NCBI RefSeq assembly: GCF_900109515.1
Contig: NZ_FOBD01000002.1
Location: 186,001 to 250,000 of the forward strand
Length of the DNA stretch: 64,000 nt
Reading direction: 5' to 3'
Source of the DNA: Paenibacillus sp. OK003
Lineage (GTDB): Bacteria > Bacillota > Bacilli > Paenibacillales > Paenibacillaceae
Under the pieces are notes generated by a model. It was not told the DNA's origin. It made no database searches and was given only the letters and a program-made list of their open reading frames with translations. The stretch's first letter is position 1; each line of letters opens with the position of its first letter. Below, in pieces: positions 9,252-17,609 of this stretch. Position numbers and translations under genes: made by a program.

Positions 9252-10184
9252 ATGAGCAATTATATTGGAAATGGTGCGTATTGCTACGCCAATTCAGCTT
9301 CAATGCTGCTTTCGTCCATTGGAGAAAAGGTAGACCCCGGTCTGCTTGAAACCGTCGGTGGCTTTTCAATAGGGGCCTTTCGAACGCAGGAAGACCTTCT
9401 CTTTTTTGATAACTGTACCTCTAGTCCTGATCTGGCCATCAGCAAGGCAATGAGCATTCTGGGATTTCGTGTACGCGAAAGTGCGCAATCATCGGGTACA
9501 GAGATGCCTGTAGATGAGCTAAGAGGGGCTTTGAAGCAGGGTCCTGTAATGATGGGTCCGCTGGATATGGGCAAACTCGTCTACAATCCTAACTCTCCCA
9601 ACCTGGGTGGTTGCGATCATTATGTAGTGGCGTTGAGCATGGAGGGCGATGAAATATGCCTGCATGACCCGGCTGGATTTCCGAATGTCTTCCTGACACT
9701 GGGTACACTTGAGGAAGCATGGAAGTCTGAATTCCCGTGGAGTAGCGGTGTGTATCGACGATGGTGGAGTCCTGAACGCATTGAACAGCCTGATCTGGAG
9801 GAGATTAACCGCCGCGCTTTTACTTGGTTCAAATCAAGCCTTGCAGCACAGATCCATGATATTGCTGCACAGGAAGGGCGAACAGGAGCTTCAGCGATTC
9901 TTCATAAGGCGGAACAGGTTCGTGCTGGAGCAATCGATGGTAATGAGTGGGCTCATTATGTGTATTTTGCTCTGCCAGTAGGCGCGCGTCGTGCCCATGA
10001 TTATGGTTTATTTTTTAAAACAATCCATCCTGACCTTTCTGCTTTGAAATACGCACAGTCCCGCCAATTTGGGGAATGCCAATCTCGTCTTGTCTCCCGG
10101 AACTGGGAGGCTGCTGCGACAATCATGGTGGCACTCGCGGAGACGGAAGCCATGATCGAGGCTGCTATTTTGAAGATGGAATAA
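9252..10184 (+). CDS. BtrH-N/C39-like papain-fold protein, possible acyltransferase or amidohydrolase
   Basis: A 310-residue soluble protein. The N-terminal half resembles BtrH-type / peptidase C39-like domains: Cys11 in GAYCYANSASMLLSSIG, His123 in CDHYVVAL and Asp139 in CLHDPAG form a plausible Cys-His-Asp triad. The C-terminal half is helical (DUF4872-like in layout). BtrH moves an acyl side chain from a carrier protein onto an aminoglycoside; related proteins are largely uncharacterised. The start is the ATG at 9252, nine bases after GAGAGGA; upstream ATGs have worse spacing. The next gene, 49 bases on, is a sigma factor whose C-terminal domain looks like a divergent copy of this protein. 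Family call is from motif reading only. Confidence 0.55.
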   Translation: MSNYIGNGAYCYANSASMLLSSIGEKVDPGLLETVGGFSIGAFRTQEDLLFFDNCTSSPDLAISKAMSILGFRVRESAQSSGTEMPVDELRGALKQGPVMMGPLDMGKLVYNPNSPNLGGCDHYVVALSMEGDEICLHDPAGFPNVFLTLGTLEEAWKSEFPWSSGVYRRWWSPERIEQPDLEEINRRAFTWFKSSLAAQIHDIAAQEGRTGASAILHKAEQVRAGAIDGNEWAHYVYFALPVGARRAHDYGLFFKTIHPDLSALKYAQSRQFGECQSRLVSRNWEAAATIMVALAETEAMIEAAILKME

Positions 10185-10233
10185 TGTAAATGTAAGTGTA
10201 AGTGAAGCAAGGCTATGAGAAAGGGAGATACAC

Positions 10234-12033
10234 ATGGATGAATTAGCTGACAATCGCCATATCAGGCCAGGGGAAGATGAGACATTCGAGAATCGGCAAA
10301 AGCAGTCGGACATCGGGCTTATCCAACGAGCCCAAACTGGGGATACAGAGGCCTTTGGTGAATTGATTCACCGTTACCGTGGGCAATTGTTCCGTTATGT
10401 GCGAGCACTTACATATGATTCTTATCTCGCAGAAGACATTTTACAGGATGGGCTTATTCGGGCATTCATTCATATGGGGCAGCTTCAGAATGCCGAGCGT
10501 TTTATGGCCTGGATGCAGCGCATTGTGCGTAATCAGGCGTACTCACATATGCAACGCCAAAAACAGCAGCGGGAACAACACTTTTCTTCGTTCTTTGCAT
10601 TTGGATTTGGAGCCGATGATGCCTCATGGAGCGATCAAGACTCGCTCGACATGACGCTGAACCATCTTTTGAATGACACCGAACGGAGATCGCAGGAAAC
10701 AGGCTATGATCCATATCAAGCTGTTGCTCAGCAGGAAATGAGGAATAATCTCCACGAGCTGCTGGGTTGTCTGAATGAGAGAGAGCAGCAGGTCTTCACA
10801 TCGTATTGGATGGAGCAGCTGTCACCGCAAGAAATGGCCTGTAAATTCAATCTGACAAGTGCCAATGTGTATCAACTTCTGTCCCGTTCACGTAAAAAAG
10901 TGTCCCAGCTTCATATTCATTTATCCGTAGAAGAAATGCTGGCAGAGTGGAATTCACTCGGGCAACATCGAGTGATTCTGGAGGAACCCCTTTCGTTTCG
11001 GGCTCCCCAAACCTGGAACTCGGCAGCAGCATCCATTCACGAGATGTTAGGCTATATCGGTCCATCTCCGTCTCTCCCCATGGTTATGGGGATGAGTGGA
11101 TTGGCTTTCCGTCTAACCATCCTGCCTCAGGACCTACATATCGCTGGACCCACCGCCTACAACTTCAAAGAGGTACTTACCAGAGGATTGCACCATATGG
11201 GTTATCGTTCCCATGCGGTTGAGGCTTTGGCGAGCGAAGCGGGGCTCAATGCCAATCTGGTCGATCCTTTGATGCTAGAGGAGAAAGCGAAGGGGAAAAG
11301 GTTGCTAAATCCAAGGCTTGTTCGGGCCCTCTCCCTGATTCGTTACTCCATTCATCGGGGAATTCCGGCCGTCGTATGGGACCTGAATATTCCCGAATTC
11401 GGATTGATTTATGGCTATGATGATGCAGCCCGGACCCTGTACGGTACAGATTTCATTAAATCAGGGACAATTCCCTATGATCATGTAGGCCGTGGTGTGA
11501 ATCAGGAAGTATTTGTACTGGCAGCGGAATCAGATGGCATGATACGAGAAATGAACTTGCGCGCGGCACTGACGGATGTTTTGGCTCATTATCGTGGGGA
11601 GGACCCGTATACCTTGCCGAACACAGTCAGTGGTCTGGCTGCTTATGCGGTCTGGAGAGAAGCCCTAGAAAATAGATGGTTAGAGCCGAACGGTCATGCC
11701 TATAACATTGCGGTTTTGTGGGATGCAAGACGTTATGCAAGTGACTTTTTCAAAGAACTTTCTGTAAAGTGGGCTTCGACTACCCGGTATTTCAGCCTGA
11801 TTCCACTCTGTCTTCAGGCGGAAGAGTTATATCGAAACATGTCCCAAAGGTTAAACATGCTCAAGCAGTGTTTTCCTTTTCCAGATGGAGGACTGCCTAA
11901 TGAGAAGCTTCATGCCGATCAGGCTATCTCGATACTTCTGGAGATAGAGGAATTGGAGCGGGCTGCTGTCGTTGTCGTAAAAGCATTGCTTGAAGGAATG
12001 GCTCAGCATTCCCCAGAAATCGTTATGGTGTGA
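10234..12033 (+). CDS. ECF-like sigma factor fused to an inactive-looking BtrH/C39-like domain
   Basis: A 599-residue fusion. Residues 28-112 are sigma region 2 (AEDILQDGLIRAFIHMGQL, FMAWMQRIVRNQAY) and about 172-225 are region 4 (LNEREQQVFTSYW, then the helix-turn-helix LSPQEMACKFNLTSANVYQL). Region 3 is absent, as in ECF factors, and the linker is unusually long. Residues about 255-595 follow the same order of blocks as the preceding gene product: TWNSAAASIHEMLGYIG, a GMSGLAFR segment, IPAVVWDLNIPEFGLIYGYD, and a helical tail with AVLWDARRYASDFFKELS. The Cys is replaced by Asn262 and the His by Phe389, while an Asp (406) remains, so the domain is probably a ligand sensor rather than an enzyme. 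AAAGGGAGA precedes the ATG. No anti-sigma gene is adjacent. Confidence 0.75.
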   Translation: MDELADNRHIRPGEDETFENRQKQSDIGLIQRAQTGDTEAFGELIHRYRGQLFRYVRALTYDSYLAEDILQDGLIRAFIHMGQLQNAERFMAWMQRIVRNQAYSHMQRQKQQREQHFSSFFAFGFGADDASWSDQDSLDMTLNHLLNDTERRSQETGYDPYQAVAQQEMRNNLHELLGCLNEREQQVFTSYWMEQLSPQEMACKFNLTSANVYQLLSRSRKKVSQLHIHLSVEEMLAEWNSLGQHRVILEEPLSFRAPQTWNSAAASIHEMLGYIGPSPSLPMVMGMSGLAFRLTILPQDLHIAGPTAYNFKEVLTRGLHHMGYRSHAVEALASEAGLNANLVDPLMLEEKAKGKRLLNPRLVRALSLIRYSIHRGIPAVVWDLNIPEFGLIYGYDDAARTLYGTDFIKSGTIPYDHVGRGVNQEVFVLAAESDGMIREMNLRAALTDVLAHYRGEDPYTLPNTVSGLAAYAVWREALENRWLEPNGHAYNIAVLWDARRYASDFFKELSVKWASTTRYFSLIPLCLQAEELYRNMSQRLNMLKQCFPFPDGGLPNEKLHADQAISILLEIEELERAAVVVVKALLEGMAQHSPEIVMV

Positions 12034-12154
12034 CCTAAATGTAACGATCCAATTAAGGCGAACAGTGAAACAAATATCAGGAGGCAGGGCGAGCCGTCAG
12101 GCCTTCTATCTGTCTTTTTTGCTTTCGTGCCAGGATAGGTTCATACTTGAACAA

Positions 12155-12341
12155 GAAATGATGTCATTTCAGGAATAAGGCTGCACCCCTAGCTGCATAA
12201 TAACGACAGTGACCAATTTCGTTGCATGAAATTCATGTTTTTGGAAAACAATTCCTGAAAAATTCAGTTGAAAAAATCCTTCCTTGTGTACCTATCGCAC
12301 ATATGGTCATATGTGATCTTGTCTTCATACCACATGTGGTA
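12155..12341. promoter_or_regulatory. Cluster of four short perfect palindromes
   Basis: In the 685-base gap before yjlC lie GAAATGATGTCATTTC (12155-12170), CATGAAATTCATG (12225-12237), CACATATGGTCATATGTG (12298-12315) and TACCACATGTGGTA (12328-12341). None is followed by a T tract. They look like dimeric-regulator sites rather than terminators. No gene was found in 12034-12718. Confidence 0.4.
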
Positions 12342-12393
12342 GGATGACGGATCTGGGACAGGAGAATAATCGATTTTGACCCGACCGCAATGC

Positions 12394-12429
12394 TTGACAA
12401 AAAAATCGATTTTGTTACAATGTTCACAA
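12394..12429 (+). promoter_or_regulatory. yjlC-ndh promoter with overlapping Rex-like operator
   Basis: TTGACA (12394-12399), a 16-base spacer and TACAAT (12416-12421) form a good sigma-A promoter. TTGTTACAATGTTCACAA (12412-12429) matches the Bacillus Rex consensus TTGTGAANNNNTTCACAA at 12 of 14 defined positions and covers the -10 box. A further TTCACAA is at 12434-12440. Two AATCGATTTTG repeats (12368, 12404) flank the -35. Start of transcription here would give a leader of about 290 bases. Confidence 0.6.
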
Positions 12430-12718
12430 TATCTTCACAAGTGTAAAAAATTTCTTTTTCATGTTCATGTGTAAGAGGTGTAATATAGGGGTATAGAGTT
12501 CGGTTTCGGCCTGCTTGTCGTTTTGCGTCAACACATGTTGTCCGCAATAGACCCAAGATACAATACACGATGTGGGAACGGCCCTTGGGCTATGCTCATT
12601 CTATTGTGTGAAATTTGGTACATTTAGTTGTATTGGATGTATTTGTGGTTCGGCTCTGCTTGACAGGCATCATGAAAGTCGCGGACTTCTATCCCAAAGT
12701 AAAGGAGGACTTTCTCTT

Positions 12719-13165
12719 ATGTCACAATCGCCTACTCAACAAGAGGTGCCGGTTACAGAAGGTGCCGACGTTTCCCAACGCCAGTCCTTGGACGTACTGG
12801 ATCAACTGATGAAGCCTGAGGTACAGGAGTCTCTGACCGTTCTGGTGGAGAACCTGCCTAAACTGGCTGAAATGGTCACTGCTATGACCAAAGCTTATGA
12901 TTTTGCACAAAGCGTAGCTACAGACAAAGTTCTGATCAGCGACACAATGAGCGCAATGGGCGAGTTTGCTAAACCTGTTGTAGACAAAGCTAAAGGTGTA
13001 GCTTCTGCTGCCATCGAAGCGAATGATCGTGCGCAAGCCGAGCAAACTTCGGTTGGTTTGTTCGCTATGCTCAAAATGCTTAAAGATCCAAACGTACAAC
13101 AAACGCTGCGTTTTGCTCAATCATTCTTGAGCATCCTGAACGAGCGTCAACAACAGCAACGTTAA
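12719..13165 (+). CDS. yjlC: DUF1641 protein YjlC
   Basis: A 148-residue helical protein of the DUF1641 family. In Bacillus subtilis the homologous gene yjlC lies directly upstream of ndh in one operon, exactly as here (23-base gap). Recognisable blocks are LDVLDQLMKPEVQESLTVLV and GLFAMLKMLKDPNVQQTLRF. Biochemical role unknown; probably an accessory to the respiratory dehydrogenase. The start is the ATG at 12719 behind AAAGGAGG; a longer in-frame extension back to 12572 has no ribosome binding site. Confidence 0.85.
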   Translation: MSQSPTQQEVPVTEGADVSQRQSLDVLDQLMKPEVQESLTVLVENLPKLAEMVTAMTKAYDFAQSVATDKVLISDTMSAMGEFAKPVVDKAKGVASAAIEANDRAQAEQTSVGLFAMLKMLKDPNVQQTLRFAQSFLSILNERQQQQR

Positions 13166-13188
13166 GATTAGAAGAACGGAGGATGGAT

Positions 13189-14370
13189 ATGTCGAAGCAA
13201 ATTTTGATCTTGGGCGGAGGTTACGGTGGTCTGTTGACTGCGCTGACTGCGCGTCAATACCTGACACCGGAAGAAGCAACTATTACAGTTGTGAACCGTT
13301 ACCCTACGCACCAAATTATTACGGAACTGCACCGTCTTGCAGCAGGAAGCATTGCTGAAAAAGCAGTTGCCCTTCCACTCGAAAAATTGCTGAGTGGTAA
13401 AAATGTGAACTTGAAAATCGATACGGTGGACACAATCAAGCCGGACGAGAAAAAAGTTCTCATGACCAGCGGTTCTACTTACTCTTACGATGCACTCGTT
13501 GTTGCCTTGGGCAGTGAAACGGCATTCTTCGGAATTCCGGGATTGCAGGAGTACAGCTTCACGCTGAAATCCGTTAGCGATGCTAACCGCATTCGTGCAC
13601 ACGTGGAAGCTCGCTTGGATGCTTACAAACAATCCGGCAACAAAGCAGACGCTACGTTTGTTATCGGTGGCGGTGGTTTGACAGGTATCGAGCTTGTTGG
13701 TGAATTCGCTGACCTTCTTCCGGCTGTATGCCAAGAAAAAGGTATCGACTTCAAAGAAGTTTCCCTGTACACGGTTGAAGCAGGTCCTTCCATCCTGGCA
13801 GGATTCCCGCCAGAACTGGTTGAGCGTGCAAAATCAAGTCTTGAGAAACGTGGCGTTAACTTCATCGTTGGCGTAGCGATTACCGAAATGAAAGAAAATG
13901 AAGTTCTGCTGAAAGACGGAAGCTCGATCCCTACGAACACACTCGTATGGACAGGTGGCGTACAAGGCAACGCTGTTGTTGCTAACAGCGGAATTGAAGT
14001 GGATCGCGGCCGTGCGAAAGTTACGGAAGTTCTGCAATCTACTTCTCACAAAGACGTGTTTGTTGCTGGTGACAGCGCAGTGGTCTTCCCTAGCGAAGGC
14101 GCTCGTCCATACCCTCCAACAGCACAATTGGCTTGGCAAATGGGTGAGACTATTGGTCACAACCTGAGCGTAATGTTCAAAGGTGGCGCAATGGAATCCT
14201 TCACGCCAGTATTCTCCGGTACACTGGGAAGTCTGGGTCGTAAGGATGCTGTCGGCATGATCGGTGGCAACCAGACTCGTCTGAAAGGTCTGCCAGCAAC
14301 CATGATGAAAGAAGCAAGTAACATCCGTTACCTTGCTCATATTCACGGTTTGTTTGCACTGGCTTACTAA
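13189..14370 (+). CDS. ndh: Type II NADH dehydrogenase
   Basis: Single-subunit, non-proton-pumping NADH:menaquinone oxidoreductase, peripheral on the inner face of the membrane. The N-terminal FAD motif is ILILGGGYGGLLTALTA, the NADH motif is FVIGGGGLTGIELVGEFAD, and the late FAD block is VFVAGDSAVV. 393 residues is the usual length. The start is the ATG at 13189, six bases after GGAGG, rather than the ATG at 13183 that touches it. Downstream of yjlC; the shared promoter carries a Rex-like site, so the operon should respond to the NADH/NAD ratio as in B. subtilis. Confidence 0.92.
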   Translation: MSKQILILGGGYGGLLTALTARQYLTPEEATITVVNRYPTHQIITELHRLAAGSIAEKAVALPLEKLLSGKNVNLKIDTVDTIKPDEKKVLMTSGSTYSYDALVVALGSETAFFGIPGLQEYSFTLKSVSDANRIRAHVEARLDAYKQSGNKADATFVIGGGGLTGIELVGEFADLLPAVCQEKGIDFKEVSLYTVEAGPSILAGFPPELVERAKSSLEKRGVNFIVGVAITEMKENEVLLKDGSSIPTNTLVWTGGVQGNAVVANSGIEVDRGRAKVTEVLQSTSHKDVFVAGDSAVVFPSEGARPYPPTAQLAWQMGETIGHNLSVMFKGGAMESFTPVFSGTLGSLGRKDAVGMIGGNQTRLKGLPATMMKEASNIRYLAHIHGLFALAY

Positions 14371-14390
14371 TACCTGTACGCCATGCAGCA

Positions 14391-14427
14391 GAAAGGCACC
14401 CCACATGGGGTGCCTTTCTTTATTTTT
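14391..14427 (+). terminator. Intrinsic terminator of yjlC-ndh
   Basis: Perfect 12-base-pair stem GAAAGGCACCCC / GGGGTGCCTTTC with an ACAT loop, then a T-rich tract. Confidence 0.9.
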
Positions 14428-14560
14428 AACCAGCATCCGTAGAGCATAGGGGCTAAGTTCCTTGAAGCGAGATATTGAAATATATTCGTTGTTATCAGAG
14501 ATATTTTGAAGAAAAAAGTGCTCGGTATAAACCGTATAGGGTGTATGGTATATTAAAGGA

Positions 14561-14645
14561 AAGACGTGTTATCCGCATCATCCCAGATGCGCTGAACGGT
14601 AGGATACATAACAGCCGGCGCTTAGAAGCGTCGGCTTTCGTTTAA
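14561..14645 (+). ncRNA. Possible small structured RNA or leader ending in a terminator
   Basis: Inside the 340-base gap between ndh and the next gene. GTTATCC (14568) can pair with GGATA..AAC (14602-14612). Inside it CGCATC/GATGCG (14574-14591) forms a hairpin. A long hairpin AGCCGGCGCTT / AAGCGTCGGCT (14613-14636) with TTTCGTTT follows, resembling an intrinsic terminator. No ORF is present. It could be a short transcript or a 5' leader with attenuator for the gene at 14713. Confidence 0.35.
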
Positions 14646-14712
14646 ATTAAAGACAAGTCTGTTTTATAAAAAGCTGGTTTATAAATTAGGAAAACCGAGA
14701 GGAGAATGACAT

Positions 14713-15357
14713 ATGAACGTATTCGTAATAGGAGCGAACGGACAAATCGGCAAATTTCTGGTGCAGCAACTGGCGCGGGAAGGGAAACATCAGGTCACCG
14801 CGATGATTCGCAAACCAGAGCAGGCAGATGCATTGAAGCAGGTCGGTGCTAATGTCGTGATTGGCGATTTGGAAGGCAGCGTGGATGATCTGGCCGAGGC
14901 GATGAAAGATCACAATGCCATTGTATTTACAGCGGGTTCCGGTGGATCTACGGGCGAAGACCAAACATTGCTCATTGATCTCGATGGTGCAGTGAAAACA
15001 ATGGAGGCGGCACAGCAGCAGGGAATTACCAGATATATTTTGGTCAGTGCGTTTGGGGCAGATCAGCGGGAGAAATGGTCGGATGCCATTAAGCCGTATT
15101 ACGTAGCGAAGCATTATGCCGATCGGGCGTTGTTCGCAAGTGATCTGAATTACACCATTATCCGTCCTGGTGGTTTGAAAAATGAGCCGGGTACCGGCAA
15201 AATCTCTGTAGGAACAGATCTGAAACCGGGAAGTATTGCACGGGAAGATGTCGCTCGTGTCATCGCTGCTTCCCTCCAGGAGGAGAAGACGTATCGAATG
15301 GCTTTTGATCTGATCGCCGGGGATGAAATGGTAGAGGATGCCTTAGGTAAATTGTAA
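14713..15357 (+). CDS. NAD(P)-binding SDR protein (YhfK-like)
   Basis: Atypical short-chain dehydrogenase of the NmrA/YhfK type, 214 residues. The Rossmann motif VIGANGQIGKFLVQQLAREG is at the N-terminus. Further family blocks are VTAMIRKPEQADAL, VFTAGSGGSTGEDQT, RYILVSAFGAD and YTIIRPGGL. These proteins bind NAD(P) and may be reductases or redox sensors; the substrate is unknown. GAGAGGAGAA lies before the ATG. The following OmpR gene begins 54 bases later, but no functional link is evident. Confidence 0.85.
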   Translation: MNVFVIGANGQIGKFLVQQLAREGKHQVTAMIRKPEQADALKQVGANVVIGDLEGSVDDLAEAMKDHNAIVFTAGSGGSTGEDQTLLIDLDGAVKTMEAAQQQGITRYILVSAFGADQREKWSDAIKPYYVAKHYADRALFASDLNYTIIRPGGLKNEPGTGKISVGTDLKPGSIAREDVARVIAASLQEEKTYRMAFDLIAGDEMVEDALGKL

Positions 15358-15411
15358 ATCATATTGTAATATAACGGGAGTATGGAATGACGGAATGAGG
15401 GGGAGCTTTGC

Positions 15412-16161
15412 ATGAATGAAGCCGTGCTGGTGATCGAGGATGAGCCCAAAATTGCACGCCTGCTTGAACTGGAACTACAGTATGAGGGATATCAGGTGGG
15501 CAAGGCTGGCAGCGGAACGGAAGGGCTGGAGATGTATGGGGACGGGCAATGGGATCTGATTCTGCTGGATATTATGCTGCCGGGTCTGAGTGGTATTGAA
15601 GTGCTGCGGCGCATACGTGCCAAAGATGCGACCGTGCCCATTCTGATGCTCACAGCCAAAGACTCTGTGGAAGACAAAGTATCCGGACTCGATCTGGGGG
15701 CCAATGACTATATTACAAAACCGTTCCGAATCGAAGAACTGCTCGCGAGAGTACGTGCTGCACTGCGCCTGAGTGCTGCCTCGGCTGCTGCCCATTCTGC
15801 CACTTCGGTCCCACGGGACACGGCGCAATCATCGGAGCACACGGCGGAAAATGAGACAGGCTGGCTCACCGCAGGTGGATTGAAGCTGAATGAAGGAACC
15901 CGTGAGGTATCCAGGGATGGTCAACCGATTGAGCTTACCCCGCGTGAGTTCGATCTATTGGTGTATCTGCTTCAAAACCAGCGCCAGGTGCTCAGCAGGG
16001 ACCAGATTGTTCAGGCCGTCTGGGGATACGATTATTATGGAGATACCAATGTGGTGGATGTGTATATCCGTTATGTGCGCAAAAAAGTCGATAACGGATT
16101 CACCCCACCCTTAATACATACCGTTCGGGGTGTTGGTTACGTCCTGAAGGAGCAAGTATGA
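15412..16161 (+). CDS. OmpR-family response regulator
   Basis: Two-component response regulator. The receiver domain (1-118) has acidic residues E9, D10, E11, phospho-acceptor D53 in LILLDIMLP, T81 and K103 in YITKPF. An unusually long Ala/Ser-rich linker (about 119-152) joins it to a winged-helix DNA-binding domain (about 155-248) with LTPREFDLLVYLL, VVDVYIRYVRKKVD and HTVRGVGYVL. Its stop overlaps the kinase ATG by four bases, so the two are translationally coupled. The target genes are probably the adjacent PepSY proteins; that is inference from position. Confidence 0.93.
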   Translation: MNEAVLVIEDEPKIARLLELELQYEGYQVGKAGSGTEGLEMYGDGQWDLILLDIMLPGLSGIEVLRRIRAKDATVPILMLTAKDSVEDKVSGLDLGANDYITKPFRIEELLARVRAALRLSAASAAAHSATSVPRDTAQSSEHTAENETGWLTAGGLKLNEGTREVSRDGQPIELTPREFDLLVYLLQNQRQVLSRDQIVQAVWGYDYYGDTNVVDVYIRYVRKKVDNGFTPPLIHTVRGVGYVLKEQV

Positions 16162-17534
16162 GTCTGCGCAGCAAAATCTACGGATACTCGTCCGTATTGT
16201 TCGCCGTGCTGCTGATTGCCGTCAATCTGTCGGTGTATATCGTGTTTGAACGGATGTCGATCGATAACGAGATCAAGCGGGTAGAGGCTGAGGCCGAGTC
16301 TATTGTAAAAGGAGTGCGCCAGTCTGCCGGCTCCATTCCGCCGGACGACTTGCTCCGGGCCTACGCGCCGCTGGACGGCATGCTGCGGATCGTCAATGAA
16401 GACGGCACCAGCTCCCCGCCGGTGACGACATCGGCTGAGGAGCAGCTGAGCAAGCTGTCCTACAAGTACGAAAGTCAGAAGAAGTCCGAGTATATCCAAG
16501 TGGGGCAGATCGGTTATGTCTGGGTGTCTGTGCCCGTGATCTGGCCGGATGGTGAAGTGGTGAATCTACAAGTCACCGAGAGCATAGAGGATACCGAGAA
16601 TCGCCTGTCTGTGCTTCGTACAGTTCTTGTTGCCGTGACCATCATCGCGCTGATTCCGGCCATCATCTCCAGCCGTATTCTGGCGAACCGGATGACACGG
16701 CCGATCCAGCAGATGACACGTACGATGAGTGATATCCAGTCGAGCGGACAGTTCAAGCGCCTTCAACTCGACGAAAAATCGAAGGATGAGCTGAAGACGA
16801 TGGGGCAGACGTTCAACCGCATGATGGATCTGCTCGAATCCAACTTCGAGCGGCAGGAGCGCTTTGTTTCTGATGCTTCTCATGAACTGAAAACACCACT
16901 TACCATCATTGAAAGTTATGCCAGTCTGCTGCAAAGACGAGGTAAGGATCGACCCGAAGTATTCGACGAGGCAGTAGAAGCCATTCTGTCCGAATCTGTG
17001 CGTATGCGGGAGATGACCGAGCAGCTGCTATTGCTGGCAAAGCAGCCAGAGCAGTGGAATGTACAGCTGGAGCGGGTGGATATCACCCAACTTGCGCTGG
17101 ATTCCACACGTGCATTTTGCGAAGCCTATCATCGGGAAGTTCACTGCGGTGACCCAGGCAGGATATGGGCGATTAGCGATGTGAGCAAGTTGAAGCAGCT
17201 GCTTTTTATTTTGCTGGACAATGCTCGTAAGTATAGTGAGGATGCCATTGAGGTGCGGCTGGAGACGAAGGGACAGGAGTGTCGGATACGTATTGTGGAT
17301 AAGGGGATCGGCATGCGGGAAGAGGAGTTGTACAAGGTGTTTGACCGATTCTATCGCGTTGATCAGGCCAGAACACGCAGCGGCGGAGCAAGTGGTTCAG
17401 GCTTGGGACTGTCCCTGGCCAAAGATATTGCAGAAGCCGTGGGCGCACGTATTGAATTGAACAGCACCGAGGGCAGAGGAACCGAGGCTTCGATTATTTT
17501 GCCCACATCCGTACAGAACGGATCACTCTCATGA
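16158..17534 (+). CDS. Sensor histidine kinase (partner of the OmpR regulator)
   Basis: Membrane sensor kinase of 458 residues. TM1 is at about 9-30, an extracytoplasmic sensor region of about 120 residues follows, and TM2 is at about 155-175. A HAMP domain (RPIQQMTRTMSDIQ) leads to a HisKA domain with the phospho-His in VSDASHELKTPL. The HATPase domain carries N box LLDNARKYS, G1 DKGIGM and G2 GSGLGLSLAKDI. Start overlaps the regulator stop (ATGA). The sensor region has no recognisable ligand-binding domain. Followed at a 75-base gap by two PepSY genes. Confidence 0.93.
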   Translation: MSLRSKIYGYSSVLFAVLLIAVNLSVYIVFERMSIDNEIKRVEAEAESIVKGVRQSAGSIPPDDLLRAYAPLDGMLRIVNEDGTSSPPVTTSAEEQLSKLSYKYESQKKSEYIQVGQIGYVWVSVPVIWPDGEVVNLQVTESIEDTENRLSVLRTVLVAVTIIALIPAIISSRILANRMTRPIQQMTRTMSDIQSSGQFKRLQLDEKSKDELKTMGQTFNRMMDLLESNFERQERFVSDASHELKTPLTIIESYASLLQRRGKDRPEVFDEAVEAILSESVRMREMTEQLLLLAKQPEQWNVQLERVDITQLALDSTRAFCEAYHREVHCGDPGRIWAISDVSKLKQLLFILLDNARKYSEDAIEVRLETKGQECRIRIVDKGIGMREEELYKVFDRFYRVDQARTRSGGASGSGLGLSLAKDIAEAVGARIELNSTEGRGTEASIILPTSVQNGSLS

Positions 17535-17609
17535 AAATCTCATTCTTCTCTTATATACTGGTAACACAGTACGATTAGGGATCACAAGAGAGTGCGTAAG
17601 GGAGGGAAC

